Positions 8,175 to 16,610 of a stretch of DNA of 64,000 nt are shown here, one piece after another. Origin of the DNA: an uncultured Acetatifactor sp. (GTDB lineage: Bacteria; Bacillota; Clostridia; Lachnospirales; Lachnospiraceae); NCBI GenBank assembly GCA_934402315.1, contig CAKRTS010000017.1, forward strand, positions 17,365 through 81,364, in the 5' to 3' direction. The notes beneath the pieces are model-generated. The model had not been told where the DNA came from, ran no database searches, and saw nothing but the letters and a program-made list of their open reading frames with translations. The translations under genes were made by a program, and so were the position numbers. Positions within the stretch are counted from its first letter, which is position 1. Each line of letters starts with the position of its first letter.

Positions 8175-9014
8175 CTAGAACCCCGCCGCCGTACTGAACA
8201 TATACCTCACGCACAAATACAACGCCGCCCCCAGCACAATCGTCAATACTCCAAGCTGAACGAAAGTCAACTTCCTGTCCAGCGCCGCCTTCCTGCGTTC
8301 CAGTACAGCCTCCTCCATATCCTTTATCTGCTCTCCGATGTCCCGCAGAAGTTCAACCGCCTGCCCGGATTCCAACGCCTGCAGGATCGTTATGCAAAGA
8401 GTGTCCACATAGGGATTGTTGAACTTTCCCTGAAACTTTCCCAATGACTCCACAATGTCCGCCTTCAGGACAATATCTCCCGCCAGATCCAGCAATGCCT
8501 GTCTGAGCCGCTTCTCCTGAACACTTCCGTAACACTCTGCCAGCGCATCCGTAATATACACCCCTGCCGTGATCTGAATATCCAGTGCATGATATACCAG
8601 CTTCAATTCAGGCAGCAAAGCCTCGTTATCCCTCTTGTTAAGAAACGGCAGCATCCCCGCCGGCAAAACACTCAGCATCACAAACGCCACAAGCGCGTAA
8701 AAGCTTCCCCACCTGATAAAGACCGTAAAGCCCATTGCACCGAGAATCAGACTTGCAGCAATAAACCGCACCGGCTCCACCTTTCTTCCATAATGAAAGG
8801 GCGCTCCGTTCTCTGTAAGCCACCTGCCAATTCTTTGATAGAGCGGACTGGAACGACTTCTTTTTCTGAGAAACCCCGTTATTTCCTGATATGTCCGCAG
8901 CAGTCTGTCCATCCGGCGTTCCCTGCTGCCCAGCATTCCAAGCGCTGTGAAGACGAGTACTGCGGTCAGAAGCGAGGCAATATGCATTGTCAGTCTTATC
9001 TGTTCTTCTTCCAC
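8175..9014 (-). CDS. tadC: TadC-like pilus inner-membrane platform protein (T2SSF domain)
   Basis: The protein has 279 residues. I chose the GTG at 9014, which has GGGGAGG eight bases upstream; the ATG at 9044 lies inside tadB and has no ribosome site. Hydrophobic helices are near the N-terminus, at about residues 90-135 (two helices) and at the C-terminus, around a cytoplasmic T2SSF helical bundle with LPELKLVYHALDIQITAG and ALESGQAVELL. TadC and TadB form the membrane platform on which the TadA ATPase acts. The gene ends 66 bases before the structured repeat and 349 bases before the pilin gene. Confidence 0.8.
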   Translation of the reverse strand: MEEEQIRLTMHIASLLTAVLVFTALGMLGSRERRMDRLLRTYQEITGFLRKRSRSSPLYQRIGRWLTENGAPFHYGRKVEPVRFIAASLILGAMGFTVFIRWGSFYALVAFVMLSVLPAGMLPFLNKRDNEALLPELKLVYHALDIQITAGVYITDALAECYGSVQEKRLRQALLDLAGDIVLKADIVESLGKFQGKFNNPYVDTLCITILQALESGQAVELLRDIGEQIKDMEEAVLERRKAALDRKLTFVQLGVLTIVLGAALYLCVRYMFSTAAGF

Positions 9015-9031
9015 TGTCTGTGCCTCCCCTG

Positions 9032-9868
9032 TCAATTCGCCCATGCTGCGCCGGTGAGCCGTCCGACCGTAAGCAGTACAACAGCGGACATTGCCATCAG
9101 CAAGGCCAGGCTTATCATAGCCTCCTGGAGCATTGTCCTTCGCTGCTGTGCCATGCGCAGATATTCCCGCAGACTTCTGCGGCTGCTGTCTACCAGTGCG
9201 GAGAAATCCGCACAGTACCGCACGCTGATCTCCATACTCCTTGCCAGTTCCTTGAATTTCGGATGCTCCAGCTGCTCCCCCATAGTAAGCAGCGCCATCG
9301 GGACATCCCCTGTCGTTGCCGCCTCATAGCTGCATGCGTCCAGCACACTTCCCAGCGGTTCCTCCATGTACCGGCTGATCTGCTCAAAAATCCCCGTGAT
9401 CTCGCCGGACGCAATGCTGTAGTTCGCAAGAAAATCCAGGAGCTTTGAAAGATTTTCCTCCGTTCGCCGATAGTTTCTTCTCCGAAGGATCTCCAGAAAG
9501 ACTCTCTCCGTCCCCAGAAGCAGAAGTGTCAGCGCTGCTGCCAGCCACACATTTCCTGCCGCCGCTGCCGTCACAAAAACACCTGCCATACAGATCATAT
9601 TTCCCATGATCCACCATTCCGCCGTGAGCTTCGGATAGTGACGGCGAAGCCCACTGTAACGCAGCAGTTTTTCGCAGGCGTGCCACCGGGAATGCTTCTC
9701 CTGCAGGGTCAACAGTCTCTGCCGGTCAGCAAGGCTTCTCTGTCTCGCCGCCTCATTGATTCCGCTGCGCGTCCTCTTCAACCAGCCGGAGAGATACTGT
9801 AATGTACGCAGCTCCCTGAACAACAAATAAAAACCTAAAAACAAAAACGCAAAAACGATAAACCTCAT
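9032..9868 (-). CDS. tadB: TadB-like pilus inner-membrane platform protein (T2SSF domain)
   Basis: The protein has 278 residues. It has an N-terminal membrane helix, a pair of helices around residues 85-120, a T2SSF cytoplasmic domain (LLDFLANYSIASGEITG; TTGDVPMALLTMGEQLEHPK) and a C-terminal helix. This is the usual partner of TadC. The ATG overlaps the stop of tadA by four bases (ATGA-type coupling), which indicates co-translation with the ATPase. Confidence 0.8.
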   Translation of the reverse strand: MRFIVFAFLFLGFYLLFRELRTLQYLSGWLKRTRSGINEAARQRSLADRQRLLTLQEKHSRWHACEKLLRYSGLRRHYPKLTAEWWIMGNMICMAGVFVTAAAAGNVWLAAALTLLLLGTERVFLEILRRRNYRRTEENLSKLLDFLANYSIASGEITGIFEQISRYMEEPLGSVLDACSYEAATTGDVPMALLTMGEQLEHPKFKELARSMEISVRYCADFSALVDSSRRSLREYLRMAQQRRTMLQEAMISLALLMAMSAVVLLTVGRLTGAAWAN

Positions 9869-11070
9869 TTCTCACTCCTCCCATAAATCTTGTGATATAA
9901 CAACTGTTTTCCGGCGTCATCCCAGCCCTTGCATTCAAAAATCTCCTTCACACGGTAATGCTCCATAAAAATCACTGTCTTAAAGCAATCCAGCATTTTC
10001 ATCAGTTCATCCCGCGAATACCTGCTCTGCGCCATACAGTAATCCACCAGCTTTGATGTAGCCTTTTCCGCAGACGGCGCATGAATCGTCGCCGCGCAGA
10101 TCTGTCCCGTATATGCCGCATTCAACAGGTAAACCGCTTCCGCGCCCTTGACCTCTCCAATGATAAAAAAGTCCACATCCATCGTAAGTCCTGCGATACT
10201 GATATGCTCCAGATCATAGCTGACCTGCTGCTCGCCCGTTCCCGGCAGCGAATGAAGAAACATCATGTCCGGGTGAAACATCGTTGTCAGCTCATCCGCC
10301 TGTTGGGCGACGAGCACCGCACAGTCATCCGGCAGCGTCTCCTTCAGGGCATTGAGCAGCGTCGTCTTTCCCGACGAATTTCCGCCGCAGATAAGCGTGG
10401 AGGACTCGCGGAAACGGCGGATCAGCAGTTCTGCCGTTTCCCTGTCCAGCATTTCCTGTTCAATTAGATCTTTGATCTGTGGAAAAACTCTTGGAATCTT
10501 TCGGATACAAAGATATGGTTCGTCATAGGTGTTTACCAATGGCATGGAAACCGTAAAGCGCAGGATATAATCCGGGTGGCTCTCATTATCGGTAAACCTT
10601 TGAATAGCGTTCAGATTTGAGATATTTACCTGATTCCTTGTTGCAATGTAGTCGATAAACTGTCGGTACTCCTTCGGCGAGGCAAATGTCTGGGCTGCCG
10701 CCATCCGCCTTCCCTTTTTCTTTACGCGGATGTTGTTATAGCTCACGACCCTGATGTCCGAGACATTCTTATCGTCAATCAGCGGCGAAAGCCTGGAATA
10801 ACCAAAGATATACTCTTCAAACTCCTTTAAGAGCACTTTGTCCTCTTCCGCGGACCGGTGATAATACTCTGCAATATACCCTGCCGCCTCCTCCAGAAAG
10901 GTCTCCTTTGACATCTGCCCTTTCTTCATCTGCATCAGTGACTGCTGCTTTCTTGTAGTGTACTCCTCCACAAGCGTCTGCAACAGACTCTCCGGTGCAT
11001 CATATTCTGTTTTGATCTTCGCTCCCTCCTTTTTTGCGCAGTCAAAAAAACACCGTGCACTGTATTTCAT
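9865..11070 (-). CDS. tadA: TadA/CpaF-type pilus assembly ATPase
   Basis: This VirB11/CpaF-family ATPase has about 401 residues if it starts at the ATG at 11070. It powers Flp pilin assembly. The Walker A motif GGNSSGKTT lies at about residues 229-237, with an acidic Walker B region (DVDFFIIGEVKGAEA) and an HAPSAEKA histidine-box segment after it. The N-terminal domain (SRLSPLIDDKNVSDIRV) is typical of CpaF. The start is uncertain: the best ribosome site (AAAGGAGGG near 11022-11033) lies downstream of this ATG and is followed not by ATG/GTG/TTG but by an ATC at 11016, which would give MKTEYDAPESL. It is the first gene of the operon. Confidence 0.8.
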   Translation of the reverse strand: MKYSARCFFDCAKKEGAKIKTEYDAPESLLQTLVEEYTTRKQQSLMQMKKGQMSKETFLEEAAGYIAEYYHRSAEEDKVLLKEFEEYIFGYSRLSPLIDDKNVSDIRVVSYNNIRVKKKGRRMAAAQTFASPKEYRQFIDYIATRNQVNISNLNAIQRFTDNESHPDYILRFTVSMPLVNTYDEPYLCIRKIPRVFPQIKDLIEQEMLDRETAELLIRRFRESSTLICGGNSSGKTTLLNALKETLPDDCAVLVAQQADELTTMFHPDMMFLHSLPGTGEQQVSYDLEHISIAGLTMDVDFFIIGEVKGAEAVYLLNAAYTGQICAATIHAPSAEKATSKLVDYCMAQSRYSRDELMKMLDCFKTVIFMEHYRVKEIFECKGWDDAGKQLLYHKIYGRSEK

Positions 11071-11231
11071 AACTGCATGTCTGTTCTGCGATTTCGGCTG
11101 AAACAGCCTAATACGAAAAAATAAAAATATAAGAAAAACTTTGATTCCCGACACGATCGTTCGGGTGATTTTTAATTTAACGCAATAAAAACAAATTGTC
11201 AATACCCAAAATGAAATTTCTTACATTCTTG

Positions 11232-11260
11232 TTGTGATTTCCGGTGAAAAATGATATACT
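11232..11260 (+). promoter_or_regulatory. Sigma-A-type promoter for the 37-residue membrane peptide transcript
   Basis: TTGTGA and TATACT are separated by 17 bases on the plus strand. The predicted transcript starts near 11267 and has a leader of about 210 bases before the next ATG. Confidence 0.6.
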
Positions 11261-11301
11261 AACCTTATTCCAGAATAGAAAGCGTCCGAATGGACATCAA
11301 T

Positions 11302-11478
11302 ACCATGATTGGGAAACCATCCAATCATGATATAATGAGCGTAAGTGAGCCAACATGCTTGCATGATTGGCGAACGGCGAATTTGATCATGACAGCTGCG
11401 AAGCAGCGGAAAGCGCCGTAGGCGCGTGTCATGATATATTAAGCATGAATAGGCACTATGAAAGAGAGGTAGTTCATT
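11302..11478 (+). promoter_or_regulatory. Palindromic leader upstream of the 37-residue gene
   Basis: CATGATTGG occurs twice (near 11302 and 11362) and its complement CCAATCATG once between them, so two hairpins compete for the middle element. Further downstream is a compact three-stem structure (11386-11435). No ORF with a ribosome site is present. This could be a regulatory leader or an independent RNA; the choice is inference. Confidence 0.5.
11386..11435 (+). ncRNA. Three-stem (cloverleaf-like) RNA element
   Basis: A 9-base closing stem ATCATGACA/TGTCATGAT encloses two perfect 5-base hairpins, GCTGC-GAA-GCAGC and GCGCC-GTA-GGCGC. The whole element is 50 bases with perfect pairing, far beyond chance. 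It lies 43 bases before the ATG of the small membrane peptide. I do not recognise it as a known riboswitch; it may be a dispersed repeat. Confidence 0.5.
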
Positions 11479-11592
11479 ATGTTTATTGTATTGGCAGGAG
11501 GACTGCTTATTGTCATCGTTGTTGCTGTTGTCGCGGCGGTTGTATCCGCTGTCTGCTCTGCCGTAGCAGTAGAATCTGATCCGCAGGAATAA
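11479..11592 (+). CDS. 37-residue single-helix membrane peptide
   Basis: MFIVLAGGLLIVIVVAVVAA begins a peptide that is almost entirely one hydrophobic helix, followed by an acidic tail (VESDPQE). A GAGAGG site lies nine bases before the ATG, a promoter and structured leader precede it, and a strong terminator follows eight bases after the stop, so it is a complete small transcription unit rather than a chance ORF. It would sit in the cytoplasmic membrane. Similar small hydrophobic peptides act as membrane-stress factors, as type I toxins or as regulators of larger membrane proteins; nothing here decides between them. It is divergent from the Tad operon. Confidence 0.65.
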   Translation: MFIVLAGGLLIVIVVAVVAAVVSAVCSAVAVESDPQE

Positions 11593-11599
11593 ACAGTCA

Positions 11600-11633
11600 G
11601 GGGAATGACTGTGAAATCATTCCCCATTTTTTT
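11600..11633 (+). terminator. Strong terminator after the small membrane peptide
   Basis: A perfect 9-base stem GGGGAATGA/TCATTCCCC with an 8-base loop is followed by A and seven Ts. The stem overlaps the last codons of the convergent ABC-F gene (stop at 11617). Confidence 0.9.
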
Positions 11634-13446
11634 CAGCCTGTATTTTCGCTGCCAGTTCTTCCAGATACATCCAGCGTTCCATCTTTGTCTCCAGCTCTTT
11701 TTCCGCCGCTTCCTTTTCCCCGGTCAGCTCACCAAGCTTTACAAAATCCTTTGCATACTTGAGCATATCCGCATCGCACCTTGAAATCTTTTCCTCAAGC
11801 GCTGCAATATCATTTTCTATCGTCTCATAGTCCTTCTGCTCCTGGTAGGAAAACTTCAGCTTCTGCTTCTGACCTGCCTTCCAGTTCTTTCCCTTTGCAT
11901 CCGAGCCGATCCCGCTTCCGCCCTTGCTCCGTTCCACCTTATCGACAGGCTCCTGCTCCGCACGCTTCCGGTTTGCATAATCGGTATAGCCGCCCTCATG
12001 CTGCACAAAAATTCCATCCGCCTCCATGGCAAAAATGCGCTGCACGGTTCTATCCAGAAAATACCTGTCATGCGACACCACGATGACAATGCCTTGAAAC
12101 TGATCCAGATAATCCTCCAGAGTTCTCAGCGTCGCAATGTCAAGATCGTTGGTCGGCTCGTCAAGGATCAGCACATTCGGCGCCCCCATAAGCACCTTCA
12201 AAAGATACAGCCGCCTTCTCTCGCCGCCCGAAAGCTTTCCGAGCAGACCATATTGATCCTCTCCCGCAAACAAAAAGCGTTCCAGCATTTTCGCCGCGCT
12301 GACCTTTCCCTCCGGCGTATCCACAAACTCCGCAACATCGCGGATATAGTCTATCACGCGCTGACCGGGCTTCATTTCGTCACCGATCTCCTGTGCGTAA
12401 TAGCCGATCTTCACGGTCTGGCCGAGCTCGATATGACCGCTGTCCGGCTCGATCTCCCCGGTAATCATCTTCATAAGAGTAGATTTTCCGCTGCCGTTCG
12501 GTCCTATGAAGCCAACACGGTCATTCTTCCCGAACAGATAGGTAAAATCATGTATCAGCACTCTGTCACCATATGCCTTGCTGACATGCTCCAGCTCCAC
12601 CGTCGTCCTGCCAAGCCGTGTCACTGCGGACGCCATCTCGACCCTGCCGTCCTTCTCCGGGGCTTTTCTGCCCTGCAGCTCCTCGAACCTGTCCAGACGT
12701 GCCTTCTGCTTGGTCGATCTCGCCTTTGCCCCCCGCCTGACCCATGCCAGCTCGTTGCGCAGGATGCTCTGCCGCTTCCGCTCGCTCGCCTCCGCCATCT
12801 CCTCGCGCTCCATCTTCAATTCCAGATAGCCCTCATAATTGGCTTCATAGGAGTAGATGCTTCCCTTATCGATCTCGATGATACGGTTGGTCACGCTGTC
12901 GAGGAAATACCTGTCATGTGTTACCATGATGACAGCGCCCTTGCGCTTTTTCAACACATCCTCCAGCCAGTCACTCATCACATTGTCCAGATGGTTTGTC
13001 GGCTCATCCAGCACGAGAATCTCCGCCGGAGACAGCAGCACGGACACCAGCGCCAGACGCTTGCGCTGCCCGCCGGAAAGCTGCCCGCAGGGCTGTCCGA
13101 ACTCCGTGACCCCCAGCCTTGTCAACATCGATTTCGCGTCCGCCTCGATATAGCCCGCATTGCTCTCTGTCCTGTTGCAGCGCAGAACAGCCTCCAGAAC
13201 CGTCTCCTCATCATCGAACTGTGGGTTCTGCGGCAGGAAACGGATCATGCAGTGGTTGGCTGTTATGATCTTCCCCTCATCCGGCTCCTCAAGCCCTGCA
13301 ATCATTTTCAGCAGCGTCGATTTTCCGGTTCCGTTGATGCCGATGATTCCGGCTTTCTCGCCCTCCTGCAGATAAAAGCTCGCATTGGAAAATAATCTGC
13401 GCTCTCCGTATGCCTTGGTAATATTGTCAACTGTCAAAATGTTCAT
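11617..13446 (-). CDS. ABC-F ATPase, Uup/YdiF type
   Basis: The protein has 609 residues from the ATG at 13446 (GGAGG five bases upstream). It has two ATP-binding domains and no membrane segments. First domain: GINGTGKST, LSGGQRKR, LVLDEPTNHLD. Second: GPNGSGKST, LSGGERRR, LILDEPTNDLD. The linker between them is basic (RRGAKARSTKQKARLD), as in translation-related ABC-F proteins, and the C-terminus is a coiled coil (about residues 530-605) typical of the Uup branch. Such proteins bind the ribosome or unusual DNA structures; their role is usually translation quality control rather than resistance. It lies 30 bases after the serine hydrolase gene and may be co-transcribed. Confidence 0.85.
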   Translation of the reverse strand: MNILTVDNITKAYGERRLFSNASFYLQEGEKAGIIGINGTGKSTLLKMIAGLEEPDEGKIITANHCMIRFLPQNPQFDDEETVLEAVLRCNRTESNAGYIEADAKSMLTRLGVTEFGQPCGQLSGGQRKRLALVSVLLSPAEILVLDEPTNHLDNVMSDWLEDVLKKRKGAVIMVTHDRYFLDSVTNRIIEIDKGSIYSYEANYEGYLELKMEREEMAEASERKRQSILRNELAWVRRGAKARSTKQKARLDRFEELQGRKAPEKDGRVEMASAVTRLGRTTVELEHVSKAYGDRVLIHDFTYLFGKNDRVGFIGPNGSGKSTLMKMITGEIEPDSGHIELGQTVKIGYYAQEIGDEMKPGQRVIDYIRDVAEFVDTPEGKVSAAKMLERFLFAGEDQYGLLGKLSGGERRRLYLLKVLMGAPNVLILDEPTNDLDIATLRTLEDYLDQFQGIVIVVSHDRYFLDRTVQRIFAMEADGIFVQHEGGYTDYANRKRAEQEPVDKVERSKGGSGIGSDAKGKNWKAGQKQKLKFSYQEQKDYETIENDIAALEEKISRCDADMLKYAKDFVKLGELTGEKEAAEKELETKMERWMYLEELAAKIQAEKNGE

Positions 13447-13476
13447 GGCTTCCTCCAGCTCCAACCGTCCTTTTCT

Positions 13477-14652
13477 TTAATCCAGCGCGCCGTAGGTCAC
13501 CATGCGCAGTTTTCTCACAGACGTTGTCGTCCCTGCGCCGCAGCGCTGGATAAAGTACAAAAATACCAGATCCTCCGCGCTGTCCATGCACACATAATTT
13601 CCTGTCCAGCCATCCCAGCCAAACTCACCCAAAGACGCATTGCTACCCGCCGCACTGTCATCCTCCAGCACCCGCATCAGGCAGCCGTAGCCATAACCCT
13701 TAAGGCTGTCCCAGTCCAGCGATACCCTCTGCTGTGCGGTCAGATGATTATGCGTCATAAACTCCACCGTCTTACGCCCCAGAATCCGCCGTCCGCCATA
13801 GCTGCCCTTCCCGACGAGCATCTGTGCAAAATGGGAATAATCGTCCAGCGTGGAGACCAGACCCGCGCCGCCGGATTCAAATGCCACATCCTCCCCGTAA
13901 TATTCGCCGAGATGGCTTCCCACATGCGGAACGAGCACGCCTCCCTCCGCAGGCTCATAGTGCTGCGCAAAGCGTCCGCGCTTATTCTCCGGCACAAAGA
14001 AGCCGGTGTCCGGCATATTTAACGGCTCAAAGATCTCCCGCCTCAGAAATTCCCCGTAGGGCACACCCGCGATTTTCTCCACAACTCCGCCGAGAACATC
14101 CGCCGAAAAGCCGTACATCCACCTTTCGCCCGGCTGAAATACCAGCGGAACACCGGCTATTCCACGCATATATTCCTGCGTGTCAACCCGCTCCCCCTGC
14201 ATTCTGCGGCGGACGAGTCCCTCCACAACCGCCTGCATCCGCCTACCCGGCTCTGTCGTCTCATCCGGATAAGTAATGCCCGATGTCATGTTCAAAAGGT
14301 CAAAGATCGTCACCTCGCGCACCGCCGGGACTTCGCTTCCGCTCTTTTCATCCCACACGCACTGTCCCGCAAAGCAGGGCAGATAGCGCGATACCGGTTC
14401 CGCCACATCCAGTTCGCCACGCTCCGCCAAAAGCATGACTGCTGCAGCCGTGACAGGCTTTGACATGGAGTACAGCCGGATAATCGTGTCCCGCTGCATC
14501 GGAAGTCCCCGCTCTGCATCCGCAAACCCGAACGCATTATAGTACAGCTCTTTTCCTCCCTGTATCACCAGCGCACTCGCGCCCTTGACATACCCGCTCT
14601 CCACCTCACGGCGGATCAGCCCGTCCATGATCTCCCGGTAATTTTCCCGCAT
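13477..14652 (-). CDS. Serine hydrolase of the beta-lactamase / penicillin-binding-protein-like family
   Basis: The protein has 391 residues. It starts at the ATG at 14652, with AGAGGT directly before it; an earlier ATG five codons upstream is also possible. The catalytic SxxK is at S62-M-S-K65 (LYSMSKPVT). YGFSADVLGGV supplies the YxS/N-type motif, and the C-terminal WDGWTGNYVCMD region fits the third motif (normally HxG). There is no signal peptide, so it is probably cytoplasmic, like many esterase-type members. Substrate unknown. It has its own promoter upstream and lies directly before the ABC-F gene. Confidence 0.8.
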   Translation of the reverse strand: MRENYREIMDGLIRREVESGYVKGASALVIQGGKELYYNAFGFADAERGLPMQRDTIIRLYSMSKPVTAAAVMLLAERGELDVAEPVSRYLPCFAGQCVWDEKSGSEVPAVREVTIFDLLNMTSGITYPDETTEPGRRMQAVVEGLVRRRMQGERVDTQEYMRGIAGVPLVFQPGERWMYGFSADVLGGVVEKIAGVPYGEFLRREIFEPLNMPDTGFFVPENKRGRFAQHYEPAEGGVLVPHVGSHLGEYYGEDVAFESGGAGLVSTLDDYSHFAQMLVGKGSYGGRRILGRKTVEFMTHNHLTAQQRVSLDWDSLKGYGYGCLMRVLEDDSAAGSNASLGEFGWDGWTGNYVCMDSAEDLVFLYFIQRCGAGTTTSVRKLRMVTYGALD

Positions 14653-14764
14653 ACCTCTGTCTCCCATCTATTTTACAGTAAGGTCAAAAACTCCGATAGT
14701 CTGTAATTGTCTGAATTGTTTGAATGTGTAGGAACCTCTAGTTGTGCTTAGTAAAACTGTTTTC

Positions 14765-14793
14765 AGTATAGCGTACTCTCCCCCGTGATGCAA
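14765..14793 (-). promoter_or_regulatory. Sigma-A-type promoter for the serine hydrolase / ABC-F pair
   Basis: On the minus strand, TTGCAT and TATACT are separated by 17 bases, about 110 bases before the hydrolase start. Confidence 0.65.
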
Positions 14794-14796
14794 GAC

Positions 14797-14829
14797 GAAA
14801 AGAACCGCGCACCTTTCGGCACGCGGCTC
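14797..14829 (-). terminator. Terminator after the arabinofuranosidase gene
   Basis: A 12-base stem (14802-14813 with 14818-14829, one mismatch) with a GAAA tetraloop is followed by a T run on the minus strand. It abuts the promoter of the next gene. Confidence 0.85.
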
Positions 14830-14859
14830 CGCGACATTCTAGCAATCTATTTCCGGCAA

Positions 14860-16356
14860 TCAGATTTCCACTTCCAGATGCAGCACGCTGCATGCGGGAG
14901 CCGTGAACTTCACCTTGCAGCCGTCCACAGCAACAGCGGTAAATTCTACAGTATGTACCTCATCCGGCGCCTCAAAGGTATTATGCGCCTTCATGTCACC
15001 GGTCAGCACCTCTGCCTTTACGGACTTCACCGGAGTCTCGGCAAAGACAGCCTCGATCTCTGCGGCATCCGTCAGAGAAGCGTTTGTCAGCGTAACATGG
15101 AGCTTTCCATCCTTGCCCAGCGAAACGGACTCGGACAGATTCGGGATTCTGCAATCCTCCTCAATACCGATCTCCTCGGTCTCTACGGAAGATTCCAGCA
15201 GCTCGGCATCCTGATGATATTTGTAAAGATTAAATGCGTGCCAGGTAGGTGTCTTTAACATCTTCTCCCCGTCTGTCAGGATCACTGCCTGAAGCACATT
15301 TACCATCTGCGCAATGTTTGCCATCTTGACACGGTCGCAGTTCTTATTAAAGAGGTTCAGGTTGATGCCCGCAACCAGCGCGTCTCTCATGGTGCTCTGC
15401 TGATACAGGAAGCCGGGATTCGTTCCGGGCTCTACATCATACCAGGTTCCCCACTCATCGATAACCATGCCGATCTTCTTCTCCGGGTCATACTGATCCA
15501 TGATCGCACCGTGGCGGTGGATCAGATCCTTCATCTTCAGAGTCGCCTTCAGAGTGCGGTACCATGACTTCTCGTCAAAGTCCAGAGCCGAGCCCTTCTT
15601 TCCCCAGTTGCCTGTAGGAAGTGTGTAATAATGAAGCGACATTCCGTTCATGAAGCCCCAGCCGTGGTCAAAGGTCGTCTCCAGCACCTTATCCGTCCAG
15701 TGATAATCGTCTGCGTTAGCGCCGCAGGCAATCTTGGAAATCGGCTTGCTGGAATTATAGTTGCGTACATAGGTCTGGTATCTGCGGTACATATCGCCGT
15801 AAAATTCAGGTCTCATGTTTCCGCCGCAGCCCCAGTTCTCATTTCCCACTCCGAAATAATCCACTGTCCAAGGCTCCTCATGTCCGTTTGCCTTTCTCAG
15901 ATCAGCCATCGGGGAGACACCCTCAAAGGTCATATATTCCACCCACTCGCTCATCTCCTGAACGGTACCGCTGCCGAGATTTCCGTTGATATAGGTCTTG
16001 CAGCCCAGCTGTCTGCACAGCTCCATAAATTCATGCGTACCGAAGCTGTTGTCCTCCACAACACCGCCCCAGTGCGTATTAATCATCTTCTTACGTCCCT
16101 CCTTGGGGCCGATGCCGTCCTTCCAGTGGTATTCGTCTGCAAAGCAGCCGCCCGGCCAGCGCAGCACGGGCACCTTGATCTCCTTCAGCGCCTCGACAAC
16201 ATCCGTCCGCATACCGTTTACGTTGGGAATGTCAGAGTTCTCTCCCACATAAATTCCCTCATAGATACATCTTCCGAGATGCTCCGAGAAATGCCCCTGC
16301 AGTTCCGGATTGATGTGCCCCTTTTTTACCTTCGGATTCACATACAGTTTTGCCAT
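14860..16356 (-). CDS. abfA: GH51 alpha-L-arabinofuranosidase
   Basis: The protein has 498 residues from the ATG at 16356, which has an AGAGGT site; an in-frame start eight codons upstream lacks one. It releases terminal L-arabinose from arabinan or arabinoxylan oligosaccharides by a retaining mechanism. The acid/base Glu is E173 in GVGNENW and the nucleophile is E301 in [22 protein letters not shown] and the [16 protein letters not shown] start are diagnostic of GH51. There is no signal peptide, so it acts in the cytoplasm on imported oligosaccharides. It is divergent from an ArsR-type regulator, with the promoters of both genes in the shared region. No transporter is next to it. Confidence 0.93.
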   Translation of the reverse strand: MAKLYVNPKVKKGHINPELQGHFSEHLGRCIYEGIYVGENSDIPNVNGMRTDVVEALKEIKVPVLRWPGGCFADEYHWKDGIGPKEGRKKMINTHWGGVVEDNSFGTHEFMELCRQLGCKTYINGNLGSGTVQEMSEWVEYMTFEGVSPMADLRKANGHEEPWTVDYFGVGNENWGCGGNMRPEFYGDMYRRYQTYVRNYNSSKPISKIACGANADDYHWTDKVLETTFDHGWGFMNGMSLHYYTLPTGNWGKKGSALDFDEKSWYRTLKATLKMKDLIHRHGAIMDQYDPEKKIGMVIDEWGTWYDVEPGTNPGFLYQQSTMRDALVAGINLNLFNKNCDRVKMANIAQMVNVLQAVILTDGEKMLKTPTWHAFNLYKYHQDAELLESSVETEEIGIEEDCRIPNLSESVSLGKDGKLHVTLTNASLTDAAEIEAVFAETPVKSVKAEVLTGDMKAHNTFEAPDEVHTVEFTAVAVDGCKVKFTAPACSVLHLEVEI

Positions 16357-16417
16357 GTCTTTTACCTCTCTTTTATTCAATATTTAATGAACCATTTAAT
16401 TTTGTGTTTACATTTTC

Positions 16418-16446
16418 AGTCTAGCTCTTTGTAGTCAAAAAGTCAA
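16418..16446 (-). promoter_or_regulatory. Promoter of the arabinofuranosidase gene
   Basis: On the minus strand, TTGACT and TAGACT are separated by 17 bases, 62 bases before the start codon. Confidence 0.65.
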
Positions 16447-16491
16447 ATAGAAACGTATTAGCAGTTTATACAAATTTTTCAGCCCATTTTG

Positions 16492-16549
16492 TCACTATTC
16501 ATCATTTTTAAATTTAGTTCATTTTTTGCTTCACTAATCATTCTAAAAA
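16492..16549. promoter_or_regulatory. Direct repeats between divergent regulator and arabinofuranosidase genes
   Basis: Two similar AT-rich boxes begin TCACTATTCAT (16492) and TCACTAATCAT (16531), 39 bases apart in the same orientation. The second overlaps the -35 region of the regulator (its -10, TATACT, is at 16553-16558). They are candidate operators for the divergent ArsR-type protein. Confidence 0.4.
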
Positions 16550-16575
16550 TGCTATACTCAGATACGAAAAAATAG

Positions 16576-16591
16576 ACGGCATGGCTGCCGT
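16576..16591 (+). promoter_or_regulatory. Perfect inverted repeat in the regulator's 5' leader
   Basis: ACGGCA-TGGC-TGCCGT, a 6-base perfect palindromic stem, lies just after the predicted transcription start and 20 bases before the start codon. It could be an operator or a hairpin that limits expression. Confidence 0.4.
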
Positions 16592-16610
16592 TTAGAAATG
16601 AGGTATCTCT

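Noticed and set aside
11386..11435. A tRNA gene because of the cloverleaf-like shape
   Set aside because: It has only two inner arms, no anticodon loop, no TTC/T-arm consensus and no CCA end.
11998..13395. A 465-residue plus-strand ORF at 12-13.4 kb
   Set aside because: It is the complement of the ABC-F gene, whose ATPase motifs are complete on the minus strand.
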